Source: Ectothiorhodospira shaposhnikovii
Lineage (GTDB): Bacteria; Pseudomonadota; Gammaproteobacteria; Ectothiorhodospirales; Ectothiorhodospiraceae
Assembly (NCBI RefSeq): GCF_016584105.1
Contig: NZ_NRSM01000028.1
Location: 1 to 48,677 of the forward strand
DNA length: 48,677 nucleotides
Direction of reading: 5' to 3'
Made by a program: the position numbers and the translations under genes. Below, in pieces: positions 28,401-40,845 of the stretch (the first letter of the stretch is position 1; every line of letters starts with the position of its first letter). The notes below the pieces were generated by a model, which was not told where the DNA came from, made no database searches, and was given only the letters and a program-made list of their open reading frames with translations.

Positions 28401-29299
28401 TCCAGGGCATCCAGCACCGGCGCGGGCAGGTCGGGATCCTCCAGGGAGACCATTTCCAGATGTCGCAAGGCCAGTTCCAGGTAAGCCCGCTGCAGACCAC
28501 CCCGGCGCCAGTGCAACCAGAGCCGGCCGTCCAGGTTACCCGTGCGCAAACCCAGGGCGGCACGGGCATCCTCGGGCAGCCCCTCCAGTTCCAGCCCATC
28601 GGCCTGGATGAAGGTCTTGCCGTCCCAGCCATCCCACTGGCCGCTGTGGTTCAGATCCATGCCCACCCGGAACGAACGGCCCAACTCCTCCGGCAGAAAG
28701 ACCTCTCCGGCCATGCGTACCCGACGGGGCTCCAGCGAGATGTCCAGGTTCAGGTCGTCGAACTGGTAATCAATGCCCAGTCGCAAATCTTCCCAGCGCA
28801 ACCGGCTTTCGCTCAGGGTGAAGGCCCGGCCCACCAGTAGCGCCAGCACATCCGGTGACGGCGCGGATGCCGGGGCATCAGACTGCGGCGGCAGGGCATC
28901 CACACCGCGCACCTGTACCCGCCCGGCCTCGTCCCGATGCAGGTGCAGATCGGCACCCCGCATCTCCACATGCCCCAGCACCAGCCGCCCCTGTCGCAGG
29001 CTGCGCCAGGGAGCAAGACCAAGATCCAGATGTTTGAGGACGAGGATCGGTTCTGCCTCGTCGGTGCCGTGGACCTGAACATCGGAGACGGTGACCTGGG
29101 GCGACAGAATGCGCCACCGGGCGTGCAGTGCGCCCACCGTCACCCGCTGGCCGGACTGTTCGGAGAGAAAGCGTTCCAACGGTGCGCGCAGCCCATCCAG
29201 CTGCGGCGCGATCAGCCGCAGGCCTGCCACCAGAGTTGCCGCCACCAGCAGGCTGATGACCAGAATACGCAGGCTGACGGCCAGGGTGGGTCTGAGCAA
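25472..29299 (-). CDS. yhdP: YhdP, AsmA-like phospholipid-transport protein
   Basis: The 1275-residue protein has one N-terminal membrane helix (LRILVISLLVAATLVAGLRL) and a very long periplasmic body of repeating beta strands, the YhdP/DUF3971 family. The C-terminal AsmA-like part has GRVGLEARLHWPDTPAHVDW and FRFSQGNVHTDDLSIHGPAARI, ending in a helical region. YhdP, TamB and YdbH move phospholipids between the two membranes as bridge-like proteins. The start codon is TTG at 29299, with GAGGAG eight bases before it. It follows rng by 37 nt. Confidence 0.92.
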   Translation of the reverse strand: MLRPTLAVSLRILVISLLVAATLVAGLRLIAPQLDGLRAPLERFLSEQSGQRVTVGALHARWRILSPQVTVSDVQVHGTDEAEPILVLKHLDLGLAPWRSLRQGRLVLGHVEMRGADLHLHRDEAGRVQVRGVDALPPQSDAPASAPSPDVLALLVGRAFTLSESRLRWEDLRLGIDYQFDDLNLDISLEPRRVRMAGEVFLPEELGRSFRVGMDLNHSGQWDGWDGKTFIQADGLELEGLPEDARAALGLRTGNLDGRLWLHWRRGGLQRAYLELALRHLEMVSLEDPDLPAPVLDALEGRALWYAREGGWDLRVDGLRLSRQGDHWPGGGLDLSVVEDARGVQVNAWLDYLRLEDLLPLVLHQPWVDNPFQQLLAALSPKGTLTETRVGLILPPEGGLRFITDGRFQGVGMVPWTVLPGIQGADGAFAFTEAGGELWLDSVGLGVTLPDLFDHELRADTLKGLVRWLPEPDGSRLHLEGLTVANADLQARGQGVIHLGAEPGMDLQLSFAEGDGARTAHYLPRGILPEKTYQWLSRGILDGRVIEGGLLFRGRFSDFPFREDEGVFLVSARVEEGVLDYEDGWPRLEAISATLEFRNQGMRIHDGEARLFDARIHDARVRIDDLESPVLTIEGQAWGPARDYLRFVGESPLGEGLETLLAGVSARGEAGLEVRIDIPLEDRETLEHPDTVRGRLTLDGNRLSLADPPLVLESVQGAVDFTERSARARDVSARLNDARIRVQLDRTPAGAVEIQAAGPQPIRGLLGDIAPEPWLGWLEGTSRWEARLSVPPEGLSQGVLSLSSDLVGVRSSLPLPLAKTPEAARPLAVRIPLDRGENVPFRVTLGEDLRALFTLDEAGRVQRGELRLGGQPAGLPDQGFRVRGSLSGLSLDDWLAVLDDIGEIEPAGRDGWLRELDLHLDRLQVMGRRINDLSLHARQESRHWTAQVASPLMLGRIQWPLEAGDGLIMDLELLDLDQLEGAAVQTAEGRARPDPGGLPPLRLSAQWLVLQGHRLKDLRLETEPGPEGLAIRRFSLADGEGLTRGQAEGHWLRRNDDAHETLLQMTLESEDLGRSLTLLGFQPVFRGGRVGLEARLHWPDTPAHVDWSSLEGEGHVRVDDGRLTEVEPGAGRLLGLFSLDLLPRRLALDFRDFFQRGFAFDHLEGTFRFSQGNVHTDDLSIHGPAARIRIHGRTGVEARDYDQTITVTPSVKSTLPLAGALLGGPVAGLAVFVFDRVLGVGERIDEAARVEYRVTGDWSSPRVEAVARILEGRGS

Positions 29300-29336
29300 G
29301 CGACGGACTCCTCAAGGTCCGGGGCGGAATGCGGGG

Positions 29337-30815
29337 TTACAGGAGCACGACGTCGAACTGCTCCTGGGTATAAAGGCTCTCCACCTGGAAACGGATGGGG
29401 ATGCCGATGAATTCCTGCAGCTGGGCAACGCTGGCGGACTCCTCGTCCAGCAGCAGGTCCACCACCGGCTGGGAGGCCAGCACCAGCAGTTCCCGGGCGT
29501 CGAACTGACGGGCCTCGCGCAGGATCTCCCGGAACATCTCGTAGCAAACGGTCTCGGCGGACTTTACGTAACCGCGCCCCATGCAGGTGGGACAGGGTTC
29601 GCAGAGCAGATGTTCCAGGCTTTCGCGGGTACGCTTGCGGGTCATTTCCACCAGTCCCAGGGGCGAGACATCACAGATCTGACTCTTGGCATAGTCCTTT
29701 TCCATCGCCTTTTCCAGGGAACGCAGCACCTGGCGCTTGTGATCCTCCTGGGTCATGTCGATGAAGTCGACGATGATGATGCCCCCCAGATTGCGCAGGC
29801 GCAGCTGCCGGGCAATGGCCTGGGCCGCTTCCAGGTTGGTCTTGAAGATGGTTTCTTCCAGGTTGCGGTGGCCCACGAAGGCTCCGGTGTTGATGTCGAT
29901 GGTGGTCATCGCCTCGGTCTGGTCGAAGATCAGATAACCACCGGACTTGAGTTCCACCTTCCGTTCCAGGGCCTTCTGGATCTCGTCCTCCACGTTGTAG
30001 AGGTCGAAGATGGGGCGCTCGCCGGGATAATGCTCGATCCGGTCCAGCAGCTCGGGCACATACTGGGCGGCGAACTCGCTCACCCGCTGCACCGTCTCCC
30101 GGGAATCGATGCGGATCTTCTCCAGTTCCACCCCCACCATGTCCCGCAGGATTCGCAGGGTCAGCGGCAGGTCCATGTAGACCTCGGAACCGGCCCGCAC
30201 CTTCTGTACCGCCTGCTGAATGGTCTGCCAGAGTTTCACCAGGAAGATCATGTCGTTGCGCAGGGCCTCCAGGGGCGCGGCCTCGGCGGCGGTGCGCACG
30301 ATGAAACCGTGGCTGCACCCGAGTTCCGCCTGCAGGCCTTCCACCGTGCCCTTGAGCCGGGCGCGCTCGGTGTCCGACTCGATGCGGGTGGAGATGCCCA
30401 CGGTGGTATTGCCGGGCATGAGCACCAGATACCGGGAGGGCACGGTGATGTAGGTGGTCAGGCGTGCCCCCTTGGTGCCCAGGGGGTCCTTGATCACCTG
30501 CACCAGGATGTCCTGCCCTTCCCGCAGCAGGCGCTGGATGGGCTCGGTACGTTCCGTCTCGCCGCCCTGCAGTTCTTCCCGTTCCACCGGGGCCACGTCG
30601 GAGGCGTGCAGAAAGGCGGCCCGCTCCAGGCCGATGTCCACGAAGGCGGCATCCATGCCCGGCAGCACCCGGCTGACTCGCCCCTTGTAGATGTTGCCCA
30701 CCAGCCCCCGGCGCCGGGCCCGCTCCATGCTGAGTTCCATCAGCACACCGTTTTCCACCAGGGCCACGCGGGTCTCCTGGGGGGTGACGTTCATTAGGAT
30801 TTCCGTGCCCATCAT
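29337..30815 (-). CDS. rng: Ribonuclease G
   Basis: A 492-residue RNase G, which matures the 5' end of 16S rRNA and helps decay some mRNAs. The N-terminus has the S1 domain (GNIYKGRVSRVLPGMDAAFVDIG, AFLHASDV); the catalytic block includes FDQTEAMTTIDINTG and GGIIIVDFIDM, and the zinc-link CEPCPTC near residue 410. It lacks the long C-terminal scaffold of RNase E. The family start MxxELLxNVTPxETRVA supports ATG at 30815 (or 30812), with AAGG before it; the maf stop is 10 nt upstream. Confidence 0.95.
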   Translation of the reverse strand: MMGTEILMNVTPQETRVALVENGVLMELSMERARRRGLVGNIYKGRVSRVLPGMDAAFVDIGLERAAFLHASDVAPVEREELQGGETERTEPIQRLLREGQDILVQVIKDPLGTKGARLTTYITVPSRYLVLMPGNTTVGISTRIESDTERARLKGTVEGLQAELGCSHGFIVRTAAEAAPLEALRNDMIFLVKLWQTIQQAVQKVRAGSEVYMDLPLTLRILRDMVGVELEKIRIDSRETVQRVSEFAAQYVPELLDRIEHYPGERPIFDLYNVEDEIQKALERKVELKSGGYLIFDQTEAMTTIDINTGAFVGHRNLEETIFKTNLEAAQAIARQLRLRNLGGIIIVDFIDMTQEDHKRQVLRSLEKAMEKDYAKSQICDVSPLGLVEMTRKRTRESLEHLLCEPCPTCMGRGYVKSAETVCYEMFREILREARQFDARELLVLASQPVVDLLLDEESASVAQLQEFIGIPIRFQVESLYTQEQFDVVLL

Positions 30816-30825
30816 CGGGGTGCCT

Positions 30826-31407
30826 TCAGGTTTGATTATCAATGCCGGATATTAGACCGCAGCGACGCAGAAGTTCCCCGGTCTCGAACAGGGGCAGCCC
30901 CACCACACCGGAGTAACTGCCCTCAATGTGGGCGACGAACAGGGCGCCCAGGCCCTGAATCCCGTAGGCACCCGCCTTGTCGGCCGGTTCTCCGGAAGCC
31001 CAATAGGCGTCCATGTCAGCGGGACTCAGGTCGCGAAATCGCACCCGGGTGGTGGACAGGGCCTGATGACAGCACCCCTGATATAGCAGGGCCACGGCGG
31101 AGAGGACCTCATGGGTCCGACCGGACAGACGGCCGAGCATGTCCAGGGCATCTTCCCGATCCCTGGGCTTGCCCAGGATATCACCGTCGATGCTGACCAC
31201 GGTGTCCGCGCCCAACACCGGGAGGTGACCGGGAACGGCGTCATGGGCTGACCGGGCCTTGGTGACCGCCATGCGCAGGGTAAAATCCTCGGGGGATTCT
31301 CCGGCCAGGGGGATCTCCTCCACGTCCACCGGATGCGCCTGCCAGGCCACACCGATCTGATCCAGCAGTTCGCGGCGGCGGGGCGAGGCGGAGGCAAGGA
31401 TGAGCAT
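30826..31407 (-). CDS. maf: Maf-family nucleoside triphosphate pyrophosphatase
   Basis: A 193-residue Maf protein that hydrolyses non-standard or excess nucleoside triphosphates to monophosphates. The start LILASASPRRRELLDQIG, the metal/substrate region VLGADTVVSIDGDILGKP and the tail AYGIQGLGALFVAHIEGSYS are diagnostic. Position in front of rng matches the YhdE subgroup (dTTP/UTP pyrophosphatase) in enterics. Gaps of 61 nt to rlmH and 10 nt to rng support co-transcription. Confidence 0.94.
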   Translation of the reverse strand: MLILASASPRRRELLDQIGVAWQAHPVDVEEIPLAGESPEDFTLRMAVTKARSAHDAVPGHLPVLGADTVVSIDGDILGKPRDREDALDMLGRLSGRTHEVLSAVALLYQGCCHQALSTTRVRFRDLSPADMDAYWASGEPADKAGAYGIQGLGALFVAHIEGSYSGVVGLPLFETGELLRRCGLISGIDNQT

Positions 31408-31468
31408 GGGCGAATCTCCGGGTGTGAGGCATCGGGTTGGGCACCTGGCACGGAGGCCGTGCCGACGG

Positions 31469-31939
31469 TCACGCCCGATGATAGGGGTGATTGCGCAACA
31501 GACTCCAGCCGCGGTAGATCTGTTCCGCCAGGATCACCCGCACCAGGGGATGGGGAAAGGTCAGCGGCGACAGGGACCACTTGAAGTCCGCCCGGGCGCG
31601 GCAGGCGTCGGACAGACCGTCGGCGCCCCCCACCAGCAGGGCCACGTCCCGGCCCGACTGCATCCACTGATCCAGTTGCCGGGACAGGCCGGCGGTATCC
31701 AGGCCGCGGCCCTTCTCGTCCAGGGCCACCACCCAGCAGTCCCGGGGCACCGCCGCCAGCAGACGCTCGCCCTCCTCTTCCCGCAGACGCTCCACCGGGG
31801 CGTTGCGTCCCCGCCGGGGCGAAGGGATCTCCCGCAGCTCCAGGCTGCATTCAGCGGGCAGTCGCCCGGCATATTCCCGGTAGGCCTCGGTCACCCAGCC
31901 GGGCATGCGATTGCCCACCGCCAGCAGATGGATGCGCAC
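31469..31939 (-). CDS. rlmH: 23S rRNA pseudouridine-1915 N3-methyltransferase RlmH
   Basis: The 156-residue SPOUT methyltransferase that methylates pseudouridine 1915 in helix 69 of 23S rRNA on the assembled 70S ribosome. The knot is shown by ALDEKGRGLDTAGLS, LLVGGADGLSDACR and SLSPLTFPHPLVRVILAEQI, ending NHPYHRA as in the family. It starts 6 nt after the rsfS stop. Confidence 0.95.
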   Translation of the reverse strand: MRIHLLAVGNRMPGWVTEAYREYAGRLPAECSLELREIPSPRRGRNAPVERLREEEGERLLAAVPRDCWVVALDEKGRGLDTAGLSRQLDQWMQSGRDVALLVGGADGLSDACRARADFKWSLSPLTFPHPLVRVILAEQIYRGWSLLRNHPYHRA

Positions 31940-31945
31940 GCAGGC

Positions 31946-32344
31946 CTAGCGACGCAGGCGGCGCAGGGCCGCGGCCGGAGAATCCTCGTCCGTTTCCTCA
32001 TCCGAGGCCGCCTGCAGGGATTCGTCCGTCAGCCACAGCTTCTCCAGATTGTAGAAGTCGCGGACCTGGGGCAGCATCACGTGGACCACCACGTCATCCA
32101 GATCCACCAGCACCCACTCCCCTTCCCGCTCGCCCTCGGCGCCCAGGGGTTGGATGCCGGCTTCCTTCGCCTTGATGATGACGTTGTCGGCCAGGGATTT
32201 CACATGGCGGTTGGATGAACCGGAGGCAATCACCATGGTGTCGGTGATGGCGGTCTTGCCTCGCACGTCAATGCACTTGACGTCCTGGGCTTTCATGTCG
32301 TCCAGGGCCTGGAGGACGATCTGGGTCAGTTGTTCTGTCTGCAT
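31946..32344 (-). CDS. rsfS: Ribosomal silencing factor RsfS
   Basis: A 132-residue RsfS, which binds L14 and blocks subunit joining during starvation. [22 protein letters not shown] and [26 protein letters not shown] are the conserved blocks. The tail beyond is acidic ([18 protein letters not shown]), a lineage extension. Start ATG at 32344 has AGAGGG upstream. nadD ends 88 nt upstream. Confidence 0.94.
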   Translation of the reverse strand: MQTEQLTQIVLQALDDMKAQDVKCIDVRGKTAITDTMVIASGSSNRHVKSLADNVIIKAKEAGIQPLGAEGEREGEWVLVDLDDVVVHVMLPQVRDFYNLEKLWLTDESLQAASDEETDEDSPAAALRRLRR

Positions 32345-32432
32345 GCATCCCTCTGGGAAAGCGGTGAAAGATAAAGATAAAGCCAGGATTACGACAATGC
32401 CGCCGACACGGCCGCCCGAGGGGGCGACCCGG

Positions 32433-33086
32433 TCAGCACGGGCTACCCGTAGCCGCGGCGTGTTCCTGATAGAGTCCGTGACGGTGAATGTACTCCAGCA
32501 CCGGCTCCGGCAGCAGAAATCTCGGACTGCGCCCCCGGGCCACCAGACCACGGATGGTGGTGGCGGAGATATCCAGTTGGGTCACGGGCATGCACAGGAT
32601 ACGCCCCGCCGGCGCGGCGCGCAGTTCGGCGGGGTCTGCCGCCCGCCGGGATGCCGCCCAGGCCTCCAGGGCCCGGGGCTCGTCGCTGCCCGGCCGGTGG
32701 GCCACCACGATATGGGCCAGGCCGAACAGCTCCTGCCAGCGATGCCAGGAGGACAGGCCGGCAAAGGCGTCCATGCCCAACAGCAGGCACAGGGGTACAC
32801 GCGAGCCAAGTTCCCGGCGCAGGCTCTCCAGGGTGTCCACGCTGTAGGAAGGTCCGGCCCGCTCCAGCTCACGACGATCCACGCTGAAACCGGGATGGAG
32901 GGCCACCGCCTGTTCCACCATGGCCAGGCGGTGCGACATGTCGGCCTCGGGCCGGCGCCGGTGGGGCGGCAGGCCGCAGGGGATGAAGCGCAGCTCATCC
33001 AGATCCAGGCATTCCTGGATCTCCAGCGCCGGACGCAGGTGTCCGAAATGGATGGGATCGAAGGTGCCGCCCAGGATGCCGATCAT
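32433..33086 (-). CDS. nadD: Nicotinate-nucleotide adenylyltransferase
   Basis: A 217-residue NadD which adenylates nicotinate mononucleotide to make deamido-NAD. It has the nucleotidyl-transferase motif [13 protein letters not shown] and the second one [10 protein letters not shown], with [17 protein letters not shown] for the substrate. Length is typical. Preceded by proA with an 18-nt gap. Confidence 0.95.
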   Translation of the reverse strand: MIGILGGTFDPIHFGHLRPALEIQECLDLDELRFIPCGLPPHRRRPEADMSHRLAMVEQAVALHPGFSVDRRELERAGPSYSVDTLESLRRELGSRVPLCLLLGMDAFAGLSSWHRWQELFGLAHIVVAHRPGSDEPRALEAWAASRRAADPAELRAAPAGRILCMPVTQLDISATTIRGLVARGRSPRFLLPEPVLEYIHRHGLYQEHAAATGSPC

Positions 33087-33104
33087 CGCTCCCCGAGCCC
33101 GTGC

Positions 33105-34379
33105 TCACCCGCGCACATGACCGTCCCCCAGAACCACGTATTTCAGGGTGGTGAGACCGTCCAGCCCCACCGGGCCACGGGCATGGAGCTTGTCGGTGCT
33201 GATGCCGATCTCGGCCCCCAGGCCGTATTCGAAGCCGTCGGCAAAGCGGGTGGAGGCATTCACCATCACCGAACTGGAATCCACTTCCCGCAGGAACCGC
33301 CGGGCACGGGTGTAGTTTTCCGTGACGATGGTATCGGTGTGGCGGGAACCGTAGTGATTGATGTGATCGATGGCCTCGTCCAGTCCGGGTACCACCCGGA
33401 TACTCAGGATCGGCGCCAGGTATTCCGTCTGCCAGTCCTCCTCGGTGGCCTCGCTGATATCCGGCAGGAAGGCACGGGTACGGGCACAGCCCCGCAGTTC
33501 CACGCCCTTGTCGTCGAACAGGGGCTTGAGGGCGGTCAGGGCCCTGGGGGCGATGGATTCGGCCACCAGCAGGGTTTCCAGGGTGTTGCAGGTGCCGTAG
33601 CGCTGGGTCTTGGCATTGAGGGTGACCCTGACGGCCTTGTCCAGGTCCGCATGATCGTCGATGTAGACATGACAGATGCCGTCCAGGTGCTTGATCACCG
33701 GAATCAGGGATTCCTCGCTGACCCGGGCGATGAGTCCCTTGCCGCCCCGGGGCACGATCACATCCACATGATCCTTCAGGCGCAGCAGGGCGCCTACCGC
33801 GGCCCGGTCGGTGGTCCCCACCACCTGCACCGCGTCGGCGGGCAGGCCGGCCCGGTCCAGACCCTCGCGGATGCAGTCGGCCAGGGCCCGGTTGGAATGA
33901 AACGCCTCGGAGCCTCCGCGCAGGATGGCGGCATTGCCGGATTTGAGGCACAGGCCGGCGGCATCCACGGTGACATTAGGCCGGGACTCGAAGATGATGC
34001 CGATGACCCCCAGGGGGACGCGCATGCGGCCCACCTGAATGCCGCTGGGGCGGTAATTGAGATCGGAGATGGCACCCACCGGATCCGGCAGGGCGGCGAT
34101 CTGGCGCAGCCCCTCGGCCATGGTGCCCAGGCGTTCGGGATTGAAGGCCAGACGGTCCAGCATGGCGGCATCCAGGCCATTCCTTTCACCGGCCTCCAGA
34201 TCCTTGCGGTTTTCCGCCATCAGGGTGTCGGCCCGGGCCTCGATCAGTTCCGCCATGGCCAGCAGGGCGGCATTCTTGGCGGCGGTGTCGGCGCGCAGCA
34301 GGACCCGGGAAGCGGCACGGGCCTGTCGACCCAGCTGCAGCATGTAGTCGTTGATGTTCTCGATCACGGTGTCTGCCAT
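33105..34379 (-). CDS. proA: Glutamate-5-semialdehyde dehydrogenase
   Basis: A 424-residue ProA, which reduces gamma-glutamyl phosphate in proline synthesis. It has the NADPH region and the catalytic Cys in [13 protein letters not shown], and the end [15 protein letters not shown] of the family. The ATG at 34379 is preferred to a TTG three codons earlier. It lies between holA and nadD, where enterics have no gene; this insertion is common in other gammaproteobacteria. proB is not in the window. Confidence 0.95.
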   Translation of the reverse strand: MADTVIENINDYMLQLGRQARAASRVLLRADTAAKNAALLAMAELIEARADTLMAENRKDLEAGERNGLDAAMLDRLAFNPERLGTMAEGLRQIAALPDPVGAISDLNYRPSGIQVGRMRVPLGVIGIIFESRPNVTVDAAGLCLKSGNAAILRGGSEAFHSNRALADCIREGLDRAGLPADAVQVVGTTDRAAVGALLRLKDHVDVIVPRGGKGLIARVSEESLIPVIKHLDGICHVYIDDHADLDKAVRVTLNAKTQRYGTCNTLETLLVAESIAPRALTALKPLFDDKGVELRGCARTRAFLPDISEATEEDWQTEYLAPILSIRVVPGLDEAIDHINHYGSRHTDTIVTENYTRARRFLREVDSSSVMVNASTRFADGFEYGLGAEIGISTDKLHARGPVGLDGLTTLKYVVLGDGHVRG

Positions 34380-34384
34380 CTTTT

Positions 34385-35416
34385 TCAATGTGAGTGGTTG
34401 CGGCTCAAGAAAGACGGATGTCCTGCCAGTCCCAGGGTCAAGTCTAACAATTCATCCCAGGGGCTGCCCGGCTTCTGCCCCTTGGCCACCTGATCCGCCC
34501 GCGCGCCCTCCCGCAGCAATTGCCCCAGGGCATGCAGGGACAGGCGTCGCAGGGCCTGGCGCACCACCGGCTGGCGCTGGGGCGGCCAGACCGACTTGAG
34601 CACCGCCTGGGGCGGCGTACCGGCGGCGGCCTGTTCCGCCAGCCGGTTGAGGGTGCGGATCTCCCGGGCCAGGGCCCAGCTCACCAGCACCGGTGCGATG
34701 CCCTCGGCCCGCAGACCGGACAGTATCCGCACCGCCCTGCCCGTCTCCCCGGCCAGGGCGGCGTCGGTCAGATCATAGACACTGAAACGGGCACTGTCGG
34801 CCACGGCGGCCATCACCGCGGCCTCGTCCACCGGACCGTCCCCCTGCAACAGCACCAGCTTGTCGATCTCCTGGGCCGCCGCCAGCAGGTTGCCTTCCAC
34901 CCGTTCCGCCAGCAACCGGGCGGCCTCGGCGGTGGGGCGCAGCCCACGGCGGGTCATGCGACGGGTGATCCAGGTTTCGGTCCCCGCCAGGTCCAGGGGC
35001 CAGACCTGGATCATCACCCCGGCCTGCTCCAGGGCCTGACACCAGCGGGACTTTTGCTCCTGTCGTTCCAGCTTGCCGCACTGAACGATCAGTACCGTAT
35101 CCGCGGACGGCTGCCCGGCACAGCCCTCCAGTACCTTGCCTCCCTGGACGCCGGGCTTGCCGGACGGCATGCGCAGCTCCAGGACCCGGCGCTGGGCGAA
35201 CAGGGACAGGCTCTCGGCGGCGGTCTGGACCTGACCCCAGTCAAATCCCTTGTCCACGGTGAAGACCTCCCGGTCCTCAAACCCCTCGGCCCGGGCCCGC
35301 GCCCTGATCGCATCGGCAGCCTCCATCAGTTGCAATGGCTCCTCGCCGCTGAGCAGATAGATGGGCGCCAGCCCCTTTTGCAGATGTCCTTCCAGTTGTT
35401 CCGGTTTGAGTCGCAT
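34385..35416 (-). CDS. holA: DNA polymerase III delta subunit
   Basis: The 343-residue HolA opens the beta clamp within the clamp loader. Conserved parts are the AAA+-like start [21 protein letters not shown] and [17 protein letters not shown], and the middle [20 protein letters not shown]. The C-terminal collar helices follow. ATG at 35416 is 8 nt past the lptE stop; together with leuS they make a tight cluster conserved from enterics. Confidence 0.93.
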   Translation of the reverse strand: MRLKPEQLEGHLQKGLAPIYLLSGEEPLQLMEAADAIRARARAEGFEDREVFTVDKGFDWGQVQTAAESLSLFAQRRVLELRMPSGKPGVQGGKVLEGCAGQPSADTVLIVQCGKLERQEQKSRWCQALEQAGVMIQVWPLDLAGTETWITRRMTRRGLRPTAEAARLLAERVEGNLLAAAQEIDKLVLLQGDGPVDEAAVMAAVADSARFSVYDLTDAALAGETGRAVRILSGLRAEGIAPVLVSWALAREIRTLNRLAEQAAAGTPPQAVLKSVWPPQRQPVVRQALRRLSLHALGQLLREGARADQVAKGQKPGSPWDELLDLTLGLAGHPSFLSRNHSH

Positions 35417-35424
35417 GGCAGCGA

Positions 35425-35951
35425 TCAGTCGTCCCGTGCGACCGCCTGCAGTCGCAACAGGATCAGCTGCACCATGTCGCGGCGCATGGCCTCCCGCAGA
35501 CTCTGTTCCTGCTGGGCCTGGCCCAGCACGCCTTCCGGGTCGAAGAGATAGTCCCGGGTCAGGGTCAGAGTCTGTTCGGGGATCTCGAAGTCATTGCCCC
35601 GCCCTCTCACCGAATAGCGCAGGCGGGTAAATATCTCGTACTCGGAGATCTGCGCATCTCGCCCCACGGACAGGGCGCGGCGGCCGGTCCTCAGGTCATG
35701 GATGCGCAGCTCGGCCGTGGCCTCGGACAAGGGCACCGATACGACCCCGCCGGCACGCAAGGCCATCTGCAGTTCGATCACCAGGGGATCGGTGGCACTC
35801 AGCCCGGTGATGGCGGTATGCGCCATCTCCGGCGGCAACCCGACCGCCCCTCTCAGTTGAAAGCCGCAGGCTACCAGCAACAGGCACGCCGTCAGTGCCA
35901 GGGCAACCCGCCCCGGTCCCGCCAGCCATCGCTTGGCGATCCGGCCGCTCA

Positions 35952-35952
<1 letters not shown>
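35425..35952 (-). CDS. lptE: LPS-assembly lipoprotein LptE
   Basis: The 175-residue LptE is an outer-membrane lipoprotein that plugs the LptD barrel for lipopolysaccharide export. A signal peptide ends with lipobox LVAC (C29), followed directly by GFQLRG, as in LptE. The rest (SVGRDAQISEYEIF, RLRYSVRG, LTLTRDYLFD) fits the family. The ATG overlaps the leuS stop (TGATG); a GTG codon precedes it. Confidence 0.93.
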
Positions 35953-38757
<2,805 letters not shown>

Positions 38758-39282
38758 ATGTCGGACAAACAGAGCGAACATCCCATCCGGGACGGACTGG
38801 TCCATGCCTACGACCGGATGCTGGAACGGGTGCGGCATGCCGTGGAAGTGGCAGAGGAAAAGACCGGCCCGACCCTGGAACATGCCATCGAGGACGCCCG
38901 TCACAAAGCCGTGGAACTGGGCGAGGCCACCCGCGAGGAGGCCCACGAGGTGGCCGAATACATCCGCCGGGATCTGCATGACATCGGCGACTACCTGAAC
39001 GAGTCGAGCCGGGATTTTCGCACCTGGTTCCGCATGGACCTGCAACTCATCGAGGCCCGGATCCTGGACCTGCTGTCCTCCATCGCCGACCGCACCCGGG
39101 TGGAGCTGGCGGAACTGGAGGCCCGTGCCCGGGCGGTGGGAGTCTGGCACACCGGTGAAGTGGCGGCGCCGGGAGTGCTGGCCTGCAAGCGGTGTGACAC
39201 CGAACTGCATTTCACCGAGAGCGGCCGGATCCCGCCCTGCCCGAAGTGCCACGGCACCGAATATCGAAGGGCCCGGGACTAG
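38758..39282 (+). CDS. YbeL-like zinc-ribbon protein (DUF1451)
   Basis: A 174-residue protein with a long helical N-terminal part (Glu/Arg/His-rich, HAIEDARHKAVELGEATR) and a C-terminal zinc ribbon with two CxxC knuckles, CKRC and CPKC. This matches the YbeL/DUF1451 family, which in enterics also lies beside leuS. The function is unknown. GGAGG with eight bases of spacing supports the ATG at 38758. Its TAG stop overlaps the lnt stop on the other strand. Confidence 0.87.
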   Translation: MSDKQSEHPIRDGLVHAYDRMLERVRHAVEVAEEKTGPTLEHAIEDARHKAVELGEATREEAHEVAEYIRRDLHDIGDYLNESSRDFRTWFRMDLQLIEARILDLLSSIADRTRVELAELEARARAVGVWHTGEVAAPGVLACKRCDTELHFTESGRIPPCPKCHGTEYRRARD

Positions 39283-40841
39283 GAGCGAGGCACCGGTGAT
39301 GAAGGGGACGCCGGGCCGCGTCGCCCGGCCAGCACCAGCCCCGCCACCAGCAACGTCAGCCCCGTGACCACCGGCCAGTTCCCCCACAGGGCATAGGGGG
39401 TACGCCCTTCCCGGGGCTGCGCCCGGGTGGTCAGCACGTGGGTCTTGAACTGGGGCGAACGATCCCGGATCCCGCCCCGATGATCAATCACCGCCGAGAT
39501 CCCCGTATTGGTGGCCCGGAGCATTTCCCGCCCCGCTTCCAGTGACCGCACCCGGGCGATCTCCAGATGCTGATGGGGGGCGATGGAATCCCCGAACCAG
39601 GCATCGTTGGTCACGTTCACCAGCATCTGTGCCCGCGGCAGGGCACGGATGATCAGATGTCCGAAGGCATCCTCGTAGCAGATGGATGCTCCCAGCACGA
39701 TCCCGGCCGCTTCCAGCGTGAAATCCCCATATCCCTTGGACAGGTCCGCCATGGGCAGCTCGATATAGCCGTCCAGCCACTCCAGCAGTCCCCGTAGTGG
39801 CAGGTATTCACCAAAGGGCACCCGCTTGCGCTTGTGATAGAACTGAGGGCGCTCGGCATCCACCTTGGCGATGCTGTTGAACATGCGCCGGGTTTCGGGT
39901 TCGTAGGTGAAGATGCCGGCCAGCAGTTCGCTGCCATGGGTGCGCGCCTCCGCCTCCAGGGGCAGGAGGAAATCCTCTTCCAGGTAATGATAGAAATTGG
40001 GCACCGCCGTCTCGGGCCAGAGGATCAGGTCACTGCCGAAGGCCTCTTCGGTCAGGTAGGCATACAGGCCCATGGCCGTCACCAGTTCCTCCGGACGCAG
40101 CTTGTCCTCCTGGGCCATGTTCCCCTGCAACAGGCTGACCTGCAACGGCTCGCCCACGGGGCGGGTCCATTCCACCTGTTTGAGTCCCAGCCCCCCCAGC
40201 CACAGCAATCCCACCAATCCCAGCCCCGCCGCCAGCCGACGATGCCCGCTCACGACACCCCAGGCCAGGGCGCCGGCCATCATCGCCGCCACCATGCCGG
40301 TACCGAAGACTCCCAGCACCGGCATGTAGCCGGCCAGGGCCGTATCCAGCTGGGCCGTCCCCAGCAGCAGCCAAGGGAATCCGGTGAGAAACCAGCCACG
40401 CCACCACTCGAACAGGACCCACAGGGCCGGCACCAACAGCACCAGATGCACAAAGGCGGGCGTCCGCCCCCTCAGGCGGGCGGCCAGATAGCCAAGCAGG
40501 GCCGGGAACAGGGCCAGCAGCATGACGAAGCCGGCCGTGATCAGGGCCGCCAGGGGGGCAATGGCCGCGCCGAACAGGTGCAGGCTGTAATACACCCAGT
40601 AGACGCCGGCCCCGAACATGCCAAGGCCGAAGGCATAGCCCCGCCAGGCCGCCTGGCGGGGTTGTGCCCCGGCCCAGAGCACGAACAGCAGGGCCGGCGC
40701 CAACACACCCAGCACACGCAGTTCAAAGGGGGCAAAGGCCGGCACCAGGGCGGCGCCGGCCAACAGGGCCAGACACAGGGCCCAACGGGGGTGCCGTTCC
40801 AGCGTCCGGATCAGGGGCACAGCCGCGAGCGCGTGGGTCAT
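39279..40841 (-). CDS. lnt: Apolipoprotein N-acyltransferase
   Basis: The 520-residue Lnt adds the third acyl chain to lipoproteins at the inner membrane. Hydrophobic helices cover the first 200 residues (ALVPAFAPFELRVLGVLAPALLF in part); the nitrilase-like domain has the Glu in WPETAVPN, Lys in the KRKRVPFGEY loop and Cys in ASICYEDAF. A last helix ends the protein. ATG at 40841 is 4 nt past the corC stop, so it is co-translated in the miaB-phoH-ybeY-corC-lnt cluster. Confidence 0.95.
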   Translation of the reverse strand: MTHALAAVPLIRTLERHPRWALCLALLAGAALVPAFAPFELRVLGVLAPALLFVLWAGAQPRQAAWRGYAFGLGMFGAGVYWVYYSLHLFGAAIAPLAALITAGFVMLLALFPALLGYLAARLRGRTPAFVHLVLLVPALWVLFEWWRGWFLTGFPWLLLGTAQLDTALAGYMPVLGVFGTGMVAAMMAGALAWGVVSGHRRLAAGLGLVGLLWLGGLGLKQVEWTRPVGEPLQVSLLQGNMAQEDKLRPEELVTAMGLYAYLTEEAFGSDLILWPETAVPNFYHYLEEDFLLPLEAEARTHGSELLAGIFTYEPETRRMFNSIAKVDAERPQFYHKRKRVPFGEYLPLRGLLEWLDGYIELPMADLSKGYGDFTLEAAGIVLGASICYEDAFGHLIIRALPRAQMLVNVTNDAWFGDSIAPHQHLEIARVRSLEAGREMLRATNTGISAVIDHRGGIRDRSPQFKTHVLTTRAQPREGRTPYALWGNWPVVTGLTLLVAGLVLAGRRGPASPSSPVPRS

Positions 40842-40845
40842 GGGA

